From a virus: a DNA stretch of 24,210 nt. Shown one piece after another: positions 16,901 through 21,616 of the stretch; position 1 is the stretch's first letter, and every line of letters begins with the position of its first letter. Below the pieces are notes generated by a model. That model did not search any database, was not told where the DNA came from, and worked only from the letters and a program-made list of their open reading frames with translations. The stretch covers positions 1 through 24,210 of IMG/VR virus record IMGVR_UViG_3300016457_001310, one strand, 5' to 3'. Both the position numbers and the translations under genes were made by a program.

Positions 16901-17140
16901 CTCGCTCATACGGTCGTAGAGCCACTGCTGTAGCTGTCCAATCGGGTCGGTGATGCCGTGCTCCGAGGTAACGAGAGCCTCTAGATCGAGCTCCTCTAGA
17001 TCCCTGATAACCGTTACGGTGAAGACCTCCTCGATACCCTTGCTCCACCTAAGCTCCCATAGACCAGCCGCGCTGAGAGTAGCCGCTAGGTACTTAGCGT
17101 CCTCGGCGGTGAAGAGCTCCAGCCTCTGATGGCTGGTCAC
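10910..17140 (-). CDS. Giant tape-measure-like repeat virion protein
   Basis: This is by far the largest gene, about 2,076 residues. Residues ~140-500 carry seven amphipathic repeats of 47-57 residues centred on W(I/V)QENVVAPL and SGLETVSRFFTEELP. Residues ~660-760 contain two hydrophobic stretches (WFPIIEAILLPLTPIM and VLISAAIYGVGLILKPL). The middle holds helical segments such as PSELARMMVRDII and GFTPDVAFMFYLLHYRYPPP. From about residue 1530 to the end run five ~108-residue repeats starting (I/L)P(T/S)P..LA.LAEY and ending in YGFT..EI. The layout recalls tape-measure or large minor virion proteins, and rudiviruses encode a ~1,070-residue structural protein. The start is GTG 17140 with GGGTG upstream; an upstream TTG at 17158 would precede the likely transcript start. 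Confidence 0.85.
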   Translation of the reverse strand: MTSHQRLELFTAEDAKYLAATLSAAGLWELRWSKGIEEVFTVTVIRDLEELDLEALVTSEHGITDPIGQLQQWLYDRMSELASWFAQTVEEIGRRLWDTVAKPFLDTIKNLVEQVWSFLQQIPGTVENALDWLSRQISGVWSWIQEDIIDPLFSAINNLMSWISQGISTLTTFFTETVPQMFAELQKWISDISTLINDYVVTPLLTAVNNLIETITRGLDTVTSFVSQIPAMVQQAVGELATWIQENVVAPLSNAFSQLIQLISSGLETVSRFFTEELPAFVSQAIASIQQTLSGIATWVQENVVAPLTAAFQSFIDFINSGLQTVSRFFTEELPSYINSFVAQLRDAVAGIASWIQQNVIAPLTSAVQSILSAVQQGLGSVSSAIASMVSQIQSALAGIWSFIQSNVLAPLRGALENLIGFISEGFETVRSFIAETLPSLVDQVKEAVAGLGTWISENVVKPITEAFTQFLDMVRSGLETVARFFTEQFPSLVSGVVEEIQRIPQIVFGTLREVGISLWDYLTKLGTLVSEGFAKLGEALTKVSENLKLVGVYLTGFVNAVMQLPERLVTTVWNSLQWIGQKIVEGAQWLWNILTGLGNWFVSAFKTLASWVGRAVMTVISVIGEVGKDIATAIGNAMKAITNLIVARSSPALYEILASPWFPIIEAILLPLTPIMVEKLGEVIEEAKKNPVRFIYNLLNVGVLISAAIYGVGLILKPLVSALPDTEISGEPLGVGARIRLKLKDVLEKAVSQFEKFMPDVARYMIIGHMIWWAEPTRAITRYNLTEYVTVELPPMEHTLNLVRRSIPTPILMDNYKMFVDQLRMGGIYKGFIERIYGLNTKLAEEVAKQLGNVSELYDRELGALRIWDRFTSYTRKERLFPVSMVWAIPSPSELARMMVRDIIQDPRHFAAVMAMHGFTPDVAFMFYLLHYRYPPPEKLAEFFWRGIAGELWNPEAPVDENIMKTFGLDPTVVKAVAPKELNFRYDLLQKMISTYMKWHDYARFPWQPGWPTDNAIMIELMADIPTKIDLRWMTRWGLFDYWSAYGIGLKKAIHEITKSLIPEGTTASARPMADLYLQYLKKGEIVFDLKQFCRVLQATGIHPYWIPWVAIAETINALTEERTLLRTGFINLYKEGIWSLDHLHQLLSGFFTVKFEVGYFDLEKRDWVSATVEYPIAFLPAESKLLEIRATMDRALDIYREAYRYIIRSVAYYVVDPAKAREIIADIVSAINEKFFKQTVKSLTGKELSLVLDTGYWEAWSKYAEAIIELEARERTRFYARYLLWSVLWALRYGYVTIDEAKGWVSKLVEKMHEHPIVREAIELSVEFMVYRFEREVKAKAIINLLRSRRIAVSEAIEQLKKLGFSEDLAKKYIDANVVWYTPGLTTYATLLEIVPEAISTSLKALEHFNMPSDELQYWRLYVARKPIQDELTLLRTRIYNALALGMGIDEVVDILSKYSMKFTVRGGELVIEGADEAKKLLAFYDANRDVFQAFGIAPHEWVMYNVIAAFERRIDELRQAARERIPSPSTLAVLAEYLALPKDLVEEALKRYGVSEKWREIWEKYIEVKPLKSDYKAYISVAIRAYLRNVIEKKRLDEIIDKAKEYGFTDEEIKILRDRIDLEEKLEEAKVRIPTPSQLATLAEYIVLPEDKVLSALKYHRVADEWIDYWKKYIEAKPIKSDVKSLLSVKIRALRYGVITKKELEEFIDKLGQYGFTSKEIEFIKERVDLEEEIAEAMELRRAYLPTPTMLATLAEYLVLKEDLIRKVLEARRVPQEWIDIWLKYIQVRPVKSDYKAVLSVAARALRYGVISEDEWKKLLDDAKSYGFTPKEIELIEKRVYYELLIESAREYVPSLGTIASMVEYIEVPRTIIDRVLQLRRVPKDFADLWLRYIEARSIAGEVNQLVAEYRRLYEYFTVSREVASKVAEWMRKGGWVGKELEVFSLALQLRKEYRVLSWLVPTIRQLVADARYIPEWEQILSDVLRARGIDVARYQKQIEYYKKLARNRIVWRQIAWYRNRLVYAYANGIIDRNTLIQKLQALKKYGLTDDEIALIVDGAELEKKRIQTIYGR
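10920..12570 (-). repeat. Five ~325-bp coding repeats, C-terminal part of giant gene
   Basis: Repeat starts lie near 12560, 12235, 11905, 11578 and 11255, a spacing of about 325 bp (~108 residues). Each unit begins with a P(T/S)(P/L).TLA.LAEY-like block, has a D.W..YI.(A/V)(K/R)P block, and in all but the fourth unit ends in a YG(F/L)T..EI helix. The first three are closest; the last two are more diverged. Confidence 0.8.
15620..16745 (-). repeat. Seven ~140-170-bp coding repeats, N-terminal part of giant gene
   Basis: Successive units carry W(I/V)(Q/S)(E/Q)NV(V/I)(A/K)P near 16712, 16550, 16412, 16247, 16076, 15938 and 15776. The third, fourth and seventh are most alike, including the SRFFTEELP/ARFFTEQFP block. 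Long amphipathic helices of this kind suggest a coiled or lipid-facing rod. Confidence 0.75.
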
Positions 17141-17173
17141 AGCTACACCCGAGAACAAGTTGATAATATGGAA

Positions 17174-17184
17174 GCTTAAAAACG
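17174..17184 (-). promoter_or_regulatory. Candidate TATA box for the giant gene
   Basis: CGTTTTTAAGC on the minus strand lies about 35 bases before the preferred GTG at 17140. A second TATA-like stretch (ATACATATAC) lies slightly upstream near 17186-17196. Confidence 0.4.
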
Positions 17185-17203
17185 TGGTATATGTATCTAC
17201 ACG

Positions 17204-17470
17204 TCACTCTATCCGCTTGTATATATCGTGCTTCCCGCTCATGATAATGAACTTCATCTTCGCTATCTCGGCACGGAGCTTGGCCTTCAGCTCAGCGTTG
17301 CTCTCAACATCAAGCGTAAAGATTGGGGATCTAAAACCGTTCCACTCAACGAAAACCGTTACCAAAAAACGCTTCTGCTTGTTGACCCACTCATGCTTGG
17401 TTATCTCAAGTATATAGACCTTCGCACCATCGAGCTCGACCAGGACAGGGGGAACGACTACCCTTGTCAT
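17204..17470 (-). CDS. Unknown 88-residue protein
   Basis: This small soluble protein has beta-like segments in its first two thirds (TRVVVPPVLVELDGAKVYIL, RFLVTVFVEWNGF) and a basic helix (AELKAKLRAEIAKMKFIIM). It overlaps the upstream gene by four bases (ATGA), so translation is coupled. It immediately precedes the giant structural gene. No family was recognised; in phage-like gene orders, small proteins before a tape measure are often assembly chaperones, but that comparison is only positional. Confidence 0.75.
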   Translation of the reverse strand: MTRVVVPPVLVELDGAKVYILEITKHEWVNKQKRFLVTVFVEWNGFRSPIFTLDVESNAELKAKLRAEIAKMKFIIMSGKHDIYKRIE

Positions 17471-17742
17471 CTCCTAGCCCTTCTCTTTATGATCTTGTAG
17501 AAGTGCCACGTCGCTCTAACCACGCTCCTAGCCGCATCCACGAGCTCCTTGAGCTCTGGGTACCTATCCACGAGCTCGTTGGGTAACAGCGCTACGACGT
17601 AGCTCAGCTCCTGAGCCGACATTATGAGGTTGTTCATCGCATCTAGAAGCTCCTTCTGCTCGGGTGTCAGCTCCACGTCTTGCGCTGGTAGCTGGGTCTG
17701 AGCCTGAACCTGGGGAGCGCTAGGTGCGCGGGTCTCGGACAC
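17467..17742 (-). CDS. Unknown 91-residue helical protein
   Basis: The N-terminal ~25 residues are Ala/Pro/Gln-rich and probably disordered (APSAPQVQAQTQLPAQ). The rest is predicted helical (TPEQKELLDAMNNLIMSAQE, ELKELVDAARSVVRATWHF) and ends in a strongly basic tail (KIIKRRARR). The start is a GTG four bases after the stop of the glycosyltransferase gene, and the stop overlaps the next ATG. It is a soluble protein of unknown function. The basic tail could bind nucleic acid or an acidic partner. It lies in the capsid-to-giant-protein interval, which favours a structural or assembly role. Confidence 0.75.
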   Translation of the reverse strand: MSETRAPSAPQVQAQTQLPAQDVELTPEQKELLDAMNNLIMSAQELSYVVALLPNELVDRYPELKELVDAARSVVRATWHFYKIIKRRARR

Positions 17743-17746
17743 GTTC

Positions 17747-18793
17747 TCAACCCCCGTATGAGAACATTGCTAGGAACTCCCTATAAGTCTTCCGCATATC
17801 GAACTCGCGAGCTCTTTCCAGACACCTAGCCCTAACCTCGTCGCGGTTCTTAAGCACGTAGTCCTTTGCATATATAATCATCTCCGCGAAGTCCTTGGGG
17901 TCGTAGTAGTGCAACTCGTAGTCTATGGCACCTATCTCCGACCTGTATACAACGCTCCTCACCCTAACCCTGAAGCTGGTATCCTTCGTCGTTACCTCGC
18001 TCAGGGGCTCGTAATCAGCGTGCACAACTGGCTTGCCAGCCGCAAGAGCTTCTAGAACGGGATATCCGAAGCCCTCGGCTAGGGATGGCTGTGCATAGAG
18101 ATCGAAGCTGTGTAGAAGACCGTAGTACTCGTCCTCGCTCAGCTTGCCGAACTGGTCGATCAGTATAACGTTGTCAACACCGCTGTACTTCTCAACACCC
18201 TTGGAATCCGTTAGAACCACGAACTTTATCGACGGATCCCTATCGTGTACAAGCCTTATCACCTCAGCAAAGACATCGTGACCCTTACGCATGTAGCCAC
18301 CAGCTATGTACCCAACAACGAAGTCATCGTCTTTGAGACCCAGCTCCCTCCTAACGTACCTAGCCCTCCACCCGAACGCGCCAACAGCATCGATATCTAT
18401 ACCGTGGTAGACCACCTTGGTAACCGTTGCCCCAGCCTCCCTCAGCTTACTCATCGTGTACCGAGAGTTAGCGACAAAGCTGAGATCCCTATAGATCCAG
18501 GCATCGCCGTGAACGCGCCTAGCCCTCCCCTCTATAGTTGTGTAGAACACGCACTTCTTTCCGTACACAAGCATCTCCCTGCACACGAAAGCGAATGGAG
18601 ATACCCACGCTGGGTCGAAGGTCATCACAACGAGCACGCCGTCGACATCCTTGTAGACCTCTGGATCGGCATTGGGGTAGCCGAGGATATCCTTGACATT
18701 GACACCGCCCTCCCTGAGAACCGTAGCAACGTCGTTCGCTACGCGCTTAAGCGATGCGGATCTATGAGAAGTTAACACGATTACGCTAACCAT
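17747..18793 (-). CDS. GT4-type glycosyltransferase next to the capsid genes
   Basis: This 348-residue GT-B enzyme has VANSRYTMSKLREAGA (~107-122) and VVYHGIDIDAVG (~127-138) before the linker, then GYIAGGYMRKGHDVFAEVI (~161-179), which holds the conserved Lys. The donor-site block PSLAEGFGYPVLEALAAGKP follows, with an intact E-x7-E pair (E240, E248). It is thus a more canonical enzyme than the one at 6248-7369, and the two are not close paralogues. It is the first gene after the capsid pair. It may glycosylate the capsid proteins or other virion parts, in line with glycosyltransferases found in lipothrixviruses and rudiviruses. The ATG follows AGGGGATC. Confidence 0.88.
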   Translation of the reverse strand: MVSVIVLTSHRSASLKRVANDVATVLREGGVNVKDILGYPNADPEVYKDVDGVLVVMTFDPAWVSPFAFVCREMLVYGKKCVFYTTIEGRARRVHGDAWIYRDLSFVANSRYTMSKLREAGATVTKVVYHGIDIDAVGAFGWRARYVRRELGLKDDDFVVGYIAGGYMRKGHDVFAEVIRLVHDRDPSIKFVVLTDSKGVEKYSGVDNVILIDQFGKLSEDEYYGLLHSFDLYAQPSLAEGFGYPVLEALAAGKPVVHADYEPLSEVTTKDTSFRVRVRSVVYRSEIGAIDYELHYYDPKDFAEMIIYAKDYVLKNRDEVRARCLERAREFDMRKTYREFLAMFSYGG

Positions 18794-18825
18794 GATCCCC
18801 TAGCGAGAAGCTCAGCGAGAGGTGT

Positions 18826-18839
18826 AAAAAATGGTTTTT
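18826..18839 (-). terminator. Candidate terminator after the capsid genes
   Basis: The minus strand reads AAAAACCATTTTTT, a small inverted A/T block ending in a T run, 30-45 bases after the stop of the second capsid gene and before the glycosyltransferase. T-rich stretches commonly end archaeal transcripts. It could lower read-through so that capsid mRNA is in excess. Confidence 0.4.
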
Positions 18840-18869
18840 GGCTCTTAGGGGAGGTTATCGATAGGCTGG

Positions 18870-19244
18870 TTAGTACGGTGGTACGGCTCCTATGAGTGCC
18901 TCTATGATCCTGTCGAGCACTGCTGGATCGCACTTGTAGGCCGTTACGAAGTAGCTCTTGATGCCGCTAACCTCCTTCTGGAGTGTTAGACCGCTGTGGC
19001 TGAACATTGTCTTAGCTACTATCTGCGCGAAGGCTAGATAGGGAGCCCATAGACCAGTTGGCACACCCTCTTCGCTCAGGATGTTCCTAGCTACCTCCAC
19101 AGCGTTGTATATGGCGGCAGTAGCGCTCTCGAACCTAGCCTCCATAATGGGCTTGACAGCCGTCAGCCTGTTGGTCACGTTGGTACCGTCGTACTTAGCC
19201 TCGTACTTGGCTCTCATATCACCTAATCTCTTAACGATGGGCAT
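18870..19244 (-). CDS. Major capsid protein paralogue (SIRV-type fold)
   Basis: This 124-residue helical protein resembles rod-shaped virus capsid proteins. It has a basic, aromatic N-terminal arm (RLGDMRAKYEAKY), then ARNILSEEGVPTGLWAPYLA (like the ...YGI.GPSRAIYQGYG block of SIRV2) and KEVSGIKSYFVTAYKCDPAV (like AGLKAYYVSAYGANPE). A final helix ends in ALIG. It shares the MPIVK start and the same block order with the 118-residue protein just upstream, so the two are paralogues and may form a heterodimer that wraps A-form DNA, as in lipothrixviruses. A GGGGTGAGATCCC leader precedes the ATG, 26 bases after the other gene. The family call is by motif comparison from memory. Confidence 0.8.
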   Translation of the reverse strand: MPIVKRLGDMRAKYEAKYDGTNVTNRLTAVKPIMEARFESATAAIYNAVEVARNILSEEGVPTGLWAPYLAFAQIVAKTMFSHSGLTLQKEVSGIKSYFVTAYKCDPAVLDRIIEALIGAVPPY

Positions 19245-19270
19245 GGGATCTCACCCCCCACCCATCACCT

Positions 19271-19627
19271 TTATCCAACTATCAGGTTCGCGATCTTGTC
19301 TAGTATAGCGGGGTCGGCACCCTTAGCAACGAACCACTGCTTGAGACCGCTGGCAATCGCTTGCAGGTCAGCACCCTCGTGGCTCAGAGCCTTGCTTGCT
19401 AGCTTCATCGCGAACGCGTAGTAGACACCGTGGAACCCTGCTGGAACACCCTCGCTCTCAAGTATGTTCCTAACGCGCTCCCTGACAGCCGCCATCACGC
19501 CGCTGCCCTCGATGTACCTAGTCACAGCGATGTCCTTTACCGCACCGTATCTAGTACCTGTCTGATCTGGTGGTGTCTTTGCCTTGAACTTCTCTACTCG
19601 GTCTGCAAGGGTCTTGACTATGGGCAT
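19271..19627 (-). CDS. Major capsid protein paralogue (SIRV-type fold)
   Basis: 118 residues and first gene of the leftward operon. After MPIVKTLADRVEKFKAK it has VRNILESEGVPAGFHGVYYA and IASGLKQWFVAKGADPAILD, ending NLIVG. The order and spacing match the C-terminal helical core of SIRV-like capsid proteins (VAGLKAYYVSAYG, then NPEILD and NIILG). It also pairs with the 124-residue paralogue downstream. The N-terminal part is rich in Lys/Arg, suitable for DNA contact. It has a strong setup for high expression: a TATA box ~40 bases upstream, GAGGTAG before the ATG, and its position as first gene. In lipothrixviruses two such proteins alternate along the filament; the same here is inference. Confidence 0.82.
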   Translation of the reverse strand: MPIVKTLADRVEKFKAKTPPDQTGTRYGAVKDIAVTRYIEGSGVMAAVRERVRNILESEGVPAGFHGVYYAFAMKLASKALSHEGADLQAIASGLKQWFVAKGADPAILDKIANLIVG

Positions 19628-19663
19628 AGGTACCTACCTCGATGCTCAATTCGGGCACGAAGC

Positions 19664-19673
19664 GTTAATATAC
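19664..19673. promoter_or_regulatory. Shared TATA element of the divergent promoter region
   Basis: GTTAATATAC (TATATTAAC on the other strand) lies in the 100-base gap between the divergent capsid operon and the plus-strand operon. It is 37-46 bases from the capsid ATG and 55-64 bases from the ATG at 19728. It reads as a TATA box in both directions. A second plus-strand candidate, TATGTAATA, lies at about 19679-19687. Confidence 0.55.
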
Positions 19674-19727
19674 GTAGTATGTAATAGAGAGCGTCTGGAG
19701 CTGTATCGCAGTGCTGGTGGTTCGGGT

Positions 19728-20264
19728 ATGACCAAGAACGAGATGAATATACTGCCCGATAAAGCCGAGGAAGCCGAGTCCCATCTCTTCGAGGTGTCTC
19801 AGGATGGAACGGTCTGGATATGGAACATCAAGGAGCCCGTCATAATCGAGGTCATCAAGCTGTTCGTGCGGAAGTGGGTCGATACCATAGAGAACTTCGC
19901 TCAGTACGTAGCTCGTAGGCTCCAGCGCAACGGTGTCATCACCGAGGTCAACTCGACTATTTCGCCAACGAGCGACGGCTACGCGCTTAACATCACTATC
20001 AGGGTGAGGGGCGTGAAGTACGATCTGCTGAAGAAGCAGTGGCGGCTGATCAAGAGGCATGCTCAGGATAGGACGACTGTTAGCTATAGGTATAAGAGGA
20101 TGCTAGACCTTCTAGAGAGGTTAGAGAAGGCGGGTGACAGGCTTGGCAGAGCGATTAGAGATCCTCTTACCGCGGAGTATATACGAGCGGATAAAGAGGA
20201 AGGCGGAGCAAAAGAAGATGCGTCTCCAGGACCTCGTGCTCAGAGCCATAATGAAGGTTCTTGA
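19728..20264 (+). CDS. Unknown 178-residue protein, first gene of plus operon
   Basis: Begins MTKNEMNILPDKAEEAESHL, followed by a beta/helix region (GTVWIWNIKEPVIIEVIKLF) and a long helix. A strand pair comes next (EVNSTISPTSDGYALNITIR, VRGVKYDL), then a basic helical C-terminus (SYRYKRMLDLLERLEKAGDR) and a disordered polar tail. There is no membrane helix. The ATG at 19728 is chosen rather than upstream in-frame codons because it lies downstream of the divergent TATA element and has GGTGGTT upstream; the longer frame would run through the capsid promoter and coding start. The basic C-terminal part might bind nucleic acid. The family is not recognised. Confidence 0.72.
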   Translation: MTKNEMNILPDKAEEAESHLFEVSQDGTVWIWNIKEPVIIEVIKLFVRKWVDTIENFAQYVARRLQRNGVITEVNSTISPTSDGYALNITIRVRGVKYDLLKKQWRLIKRHAQDRTTVSYRYKRMLDLLERLEKAGDRLGRAIRDPLTAEYIRADKEEGGAKEDASPGPRAQSHNEGS

Positions 20265-20277
20265 GGAGGACTGAGCC

Positions 20278-20616
20278 ATGGACGTGAACAGGCTGGTCAA
20301 CTGGCTCCTAGGTGGCTGCGGTAAGGAGAGGGAGAAGATAGAGCTACAGTCGATACTGTTCCAGCTCGCGGAGGAGCTCCACAGAGGCAACGCAACCGAG
20401 GACGAGGTTACCAACACCGTTGCGGAGCTCTGCGAAGCCATAGTCGTGCTCGCACAGCAATGCGGAAAGACCATATCTCAGGATCAGTGCGTAGACATGG
20501 TTACGAGAGCCGTTAAGAACACCGTCCCCTTCGGAGCGATGAGCATGAAGCTCAGGTCGCTCATAAGGTCTAGAAGGGGCTCTAGGGCCACATCCTCAGA
20601 GTCCTCCATACTCTGA
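20278..20616 (+). CDS. Unknown 112-residue helical protein
   Basis: This mostly helical protein (MDVNRLVNWLLGGCGKEREK, TVAELCEAIVVLAQQCGKTI) has four cysteines at about 14, 51, 61 and 70 and a basic Ser/Arg-rich tail (LRSLIRSRRGSRATSSESS). The cysteines are not in CxxC pairs, so a zinc site is not evident, though disulphides are possible as in other hyperthermophile viral proteins. The ATG follows GGAGGA by seven bases and lies 13 bases after the preceding stop, so the two genes form one operon. Function is unknown. Confidence 0.75.
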   Translation: MDVNRLVNWLLGGCGKEREKIELQSILFQLAEELHRGNATEDEVTNTVAELCEAIVVLAQQCGKTISQDQCVDMVTRAVKNTVPFGAMSMKLRSLIRSRRGSRATSSESSIL

Positions 20617-20663
20617 CAAACACCGTTTTTCACCTCCCTATTCTCTCCCCTAGGGGCTGTGAC

Positions 20664-20677
20664 CGAAAGGCTTATTA
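20664..20677 (+). promoter_or_regulatory. BRE/TATA promoter for the RHH-like gene
   Basis: CGAAAGGCTTATTA: a purine-rich BRE-like element followed by a TATA-like CTTATTA, about 40-45 bases before the GTG at 20715. This fits a transcript start near 20695-20700. Confidence 0.55.
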
Positions 20678-20680
20678 GTG

Positions 20681-20719
20681 TACACCCCCTAGTGGGTATC
20701 TGGGATGGCACACCGTGCC
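20681..20719 (+). promoter_or_regulatory. Candidate operator region at the RHH-like gene start
   Basis: A perfect inverted repeat GGCAC-ACC-GTGCC (20707-20719) spans the GTG start codon. Just upstream, ACCCCCTAGTGGGT (20683-20696) is an imperfect palindrome around CTAG at the likely transcript start. Ribbon-helix-helix proteins commonly bind short palindromes in their own promoters, so autoregulation is plausible. The arms are only 4-5 bp and chance occurrence is possible. Confidence 0.35.
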
Positions 20720-21245
20720 CTACAAGAACATCAAGATCCACCTCGACACCTACAACAGGCTGAACGCGCTTAAGGAACCGAGCGAGACGTTCGACACCCT
20801 AATCAATCGGCTTATCGATAGGGTTAGGGAGCTGGAGGAAAAGGTCGCTGAGCTTGAGCAACGGGTTCCGATAGAGGTTGAGCAGAGGGTTCGGGAGAGG
20901 GTTGCTTCGCTAGCCGAGGAGAAGGTTAGGAAGGAGGTGGACAGCATACAGCTAGACAAGGCGGCTTGGTACATAACGAAGCTGGTGTTCTCGGTTCAGA
21001 GCCTAAAGGATCTGGTACAGATCAACGCTCCTCCCTACGAGATCGATAAGCAGTTGAAGAGAGTGGAGAAGGTGTTGATGCAGATCTGGGAGAGGTACAG
21101 GGTGGAGACCAGGACGCTCTACGAGGTCGCGAAGCAATACAGGGTGGAGCCCACGAGGGAGAACCTCATCCTCCTGAACGAGGCGACGAAGGAGGTGGTG
21201 AAGAGCATCTTCGTGAAGATGCTCTCAATTGAGGTAATCAGGTAG
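20715..21245 (+). CDS. Ribbon-helix-helix-like regulator with coiled coil
   Basis: This 176-residue protein opens with KNIKIHLDTYNRLNALKEPS and TFDTLINRLID, the strand-helix-helix pattern of antitoxin/CopG-like DNA-binding proteins. A long charged coiled coil follows (RVRELEEKVAELEQRVPIEV to about residue 75), then a helical C-terminal domain (YITKLVFSVQSLKDLVQI and onwards). The extension is far longer than in simple ~50-residue ribbon-helix-helix regulators and may drive oligomerisation or bind a partner. The GTG start is preferred because the DNA-binding strand begins four residues later. It has its own promoter and possible operator. Filamentous archaeal viruses usually carry at least one such regulator. 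No toxin gene lies next to it. Confidence 0.75.
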   Translation: MPYKNIKIHLDTYNRLNALKEPSETFDTLINRLIDRVRELEEKVAELEQRVPIEVEQRVRERVASLAEEKVRKEVDSIQLDKAAWYITKLVFSVQSLKDLVQINAPPYEIDKQLKRVEKVLMQIWERYRVETRTLYEVAKQYRVEPTRENLILLNEATKEVVKSIFVKMLSIEVIR

Positions 21246-21310
21246 ATTCTCGATTGCTTCGCTATCCCAGAGCGGGGGATATCCATGCGCTCTTAAACAC
21301 TCAAGAAAAA

Positions 21311-21380
21311 TCGAAACTCAGTTACGATATTTGTAACATATTGAATATGTTATATAGAGAGATACTAGACTGAGTTTCGA
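21311..21380. repeat. Nested inverted repeat
   Basis: Outer arms TCGAAACTCAGT (21311-21322) and ACTGAGTTTCGA (21369-21380) are perfect reverse complements. Between them TAACATATT-G-AATATGTTA (21334-21352) is a perfect 19-base palindrome with one central base. A partial third copy of the arm context (CACTC at 21298-21302, GAGTG at 21379-21383) extends the symmetry. It could extrude as a cruciform, bind dimeric proteins or act as an origin. Confidence 0.85.
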
Positions 21381-21400
21381 GTGCCATTGCTTTCTTAACC

Positions 21401-21524
21401 TCCCCCTACGTCCGTGGGGAGTGCGCTGGACTTTTCTCTATGGAGAGAAGGGTATATCCCCCGAAAGTGTTGCATAGGAATTGAGGGGTCTGATTTGCGT
21501 GACCCCCTAACAGGTTTAGAACCT
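21401..21524. repeat. Cluster of short hairpins
   Basis: Successive short inverted repeats are TCCCC/GGGGA (21401-21405, 21416-21420), TTCTCT/AGAGAA (21434-21439, 21444-21449), GGGGTC/GACCCC (21485-21490, 21501-21506) and AGGTT/AACCT (21512-21516, 21520-21524). Each is weak alone; four within 124 gene-free bases is notable. They may form a structured RNA, protein sites or part of an origin. Confidence 0.5.
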
Positions 21525-21570
21525 TATTTAGTAACCAGCTAGTGAGATTGAAAGGTTTGAGGAGAGGTAT

Positions 21571-21580
21571 ACTTATATAA
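21571..21580 (+). promoter_or_regulatory. TATA box for the 240-residue gene
   Basis: ACTTATATAA, about 41 bases before the GTG at 21617. The implied transcript start near 21600 lies after the TTG at 21587, which argues against that longer start. Confidence 0.6.
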
Positions 21581-21616
21581 TCTTCCTTGTCATATATAAG
21601 AAGAGGGATCAGAACA

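Larger units (their letters stand above)
21246..21616. other. Gene-free AT-rich island with nested inverted repeats
   Basis: This is the only gap of more than 300 bases without a convincing gene. A 60-base sample (21301-21360) has 15 G/C, against about 32 in a typical coding line. It contains a 12-bp inverted repeat enclosing a 9-bp palindrome, a group of short hairpins, and the promoter of the next gene. This is the best candidate in the window for a replication, packaging or control region. It could instead be remnants of lost genes. Confidence 0.6.

Noticed and set aside
10910-17140. Tailed virus (Caudoviricetes) origin of the window
   Set aside because: The tape-measure-like gene and fibre modules suggested it, but no terminase, portal, HK97-type capsid, protease or neck genes are visible, and the capsid pair is of the filamentous type.
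19584-19727. Longer start for the 178-residue plus-strand protein
   Set aside because: The extra 48 codons overlap the capsid coding start and the divergent TATA element; the ATG at 19728 has a leader and a ribosome-binding site.
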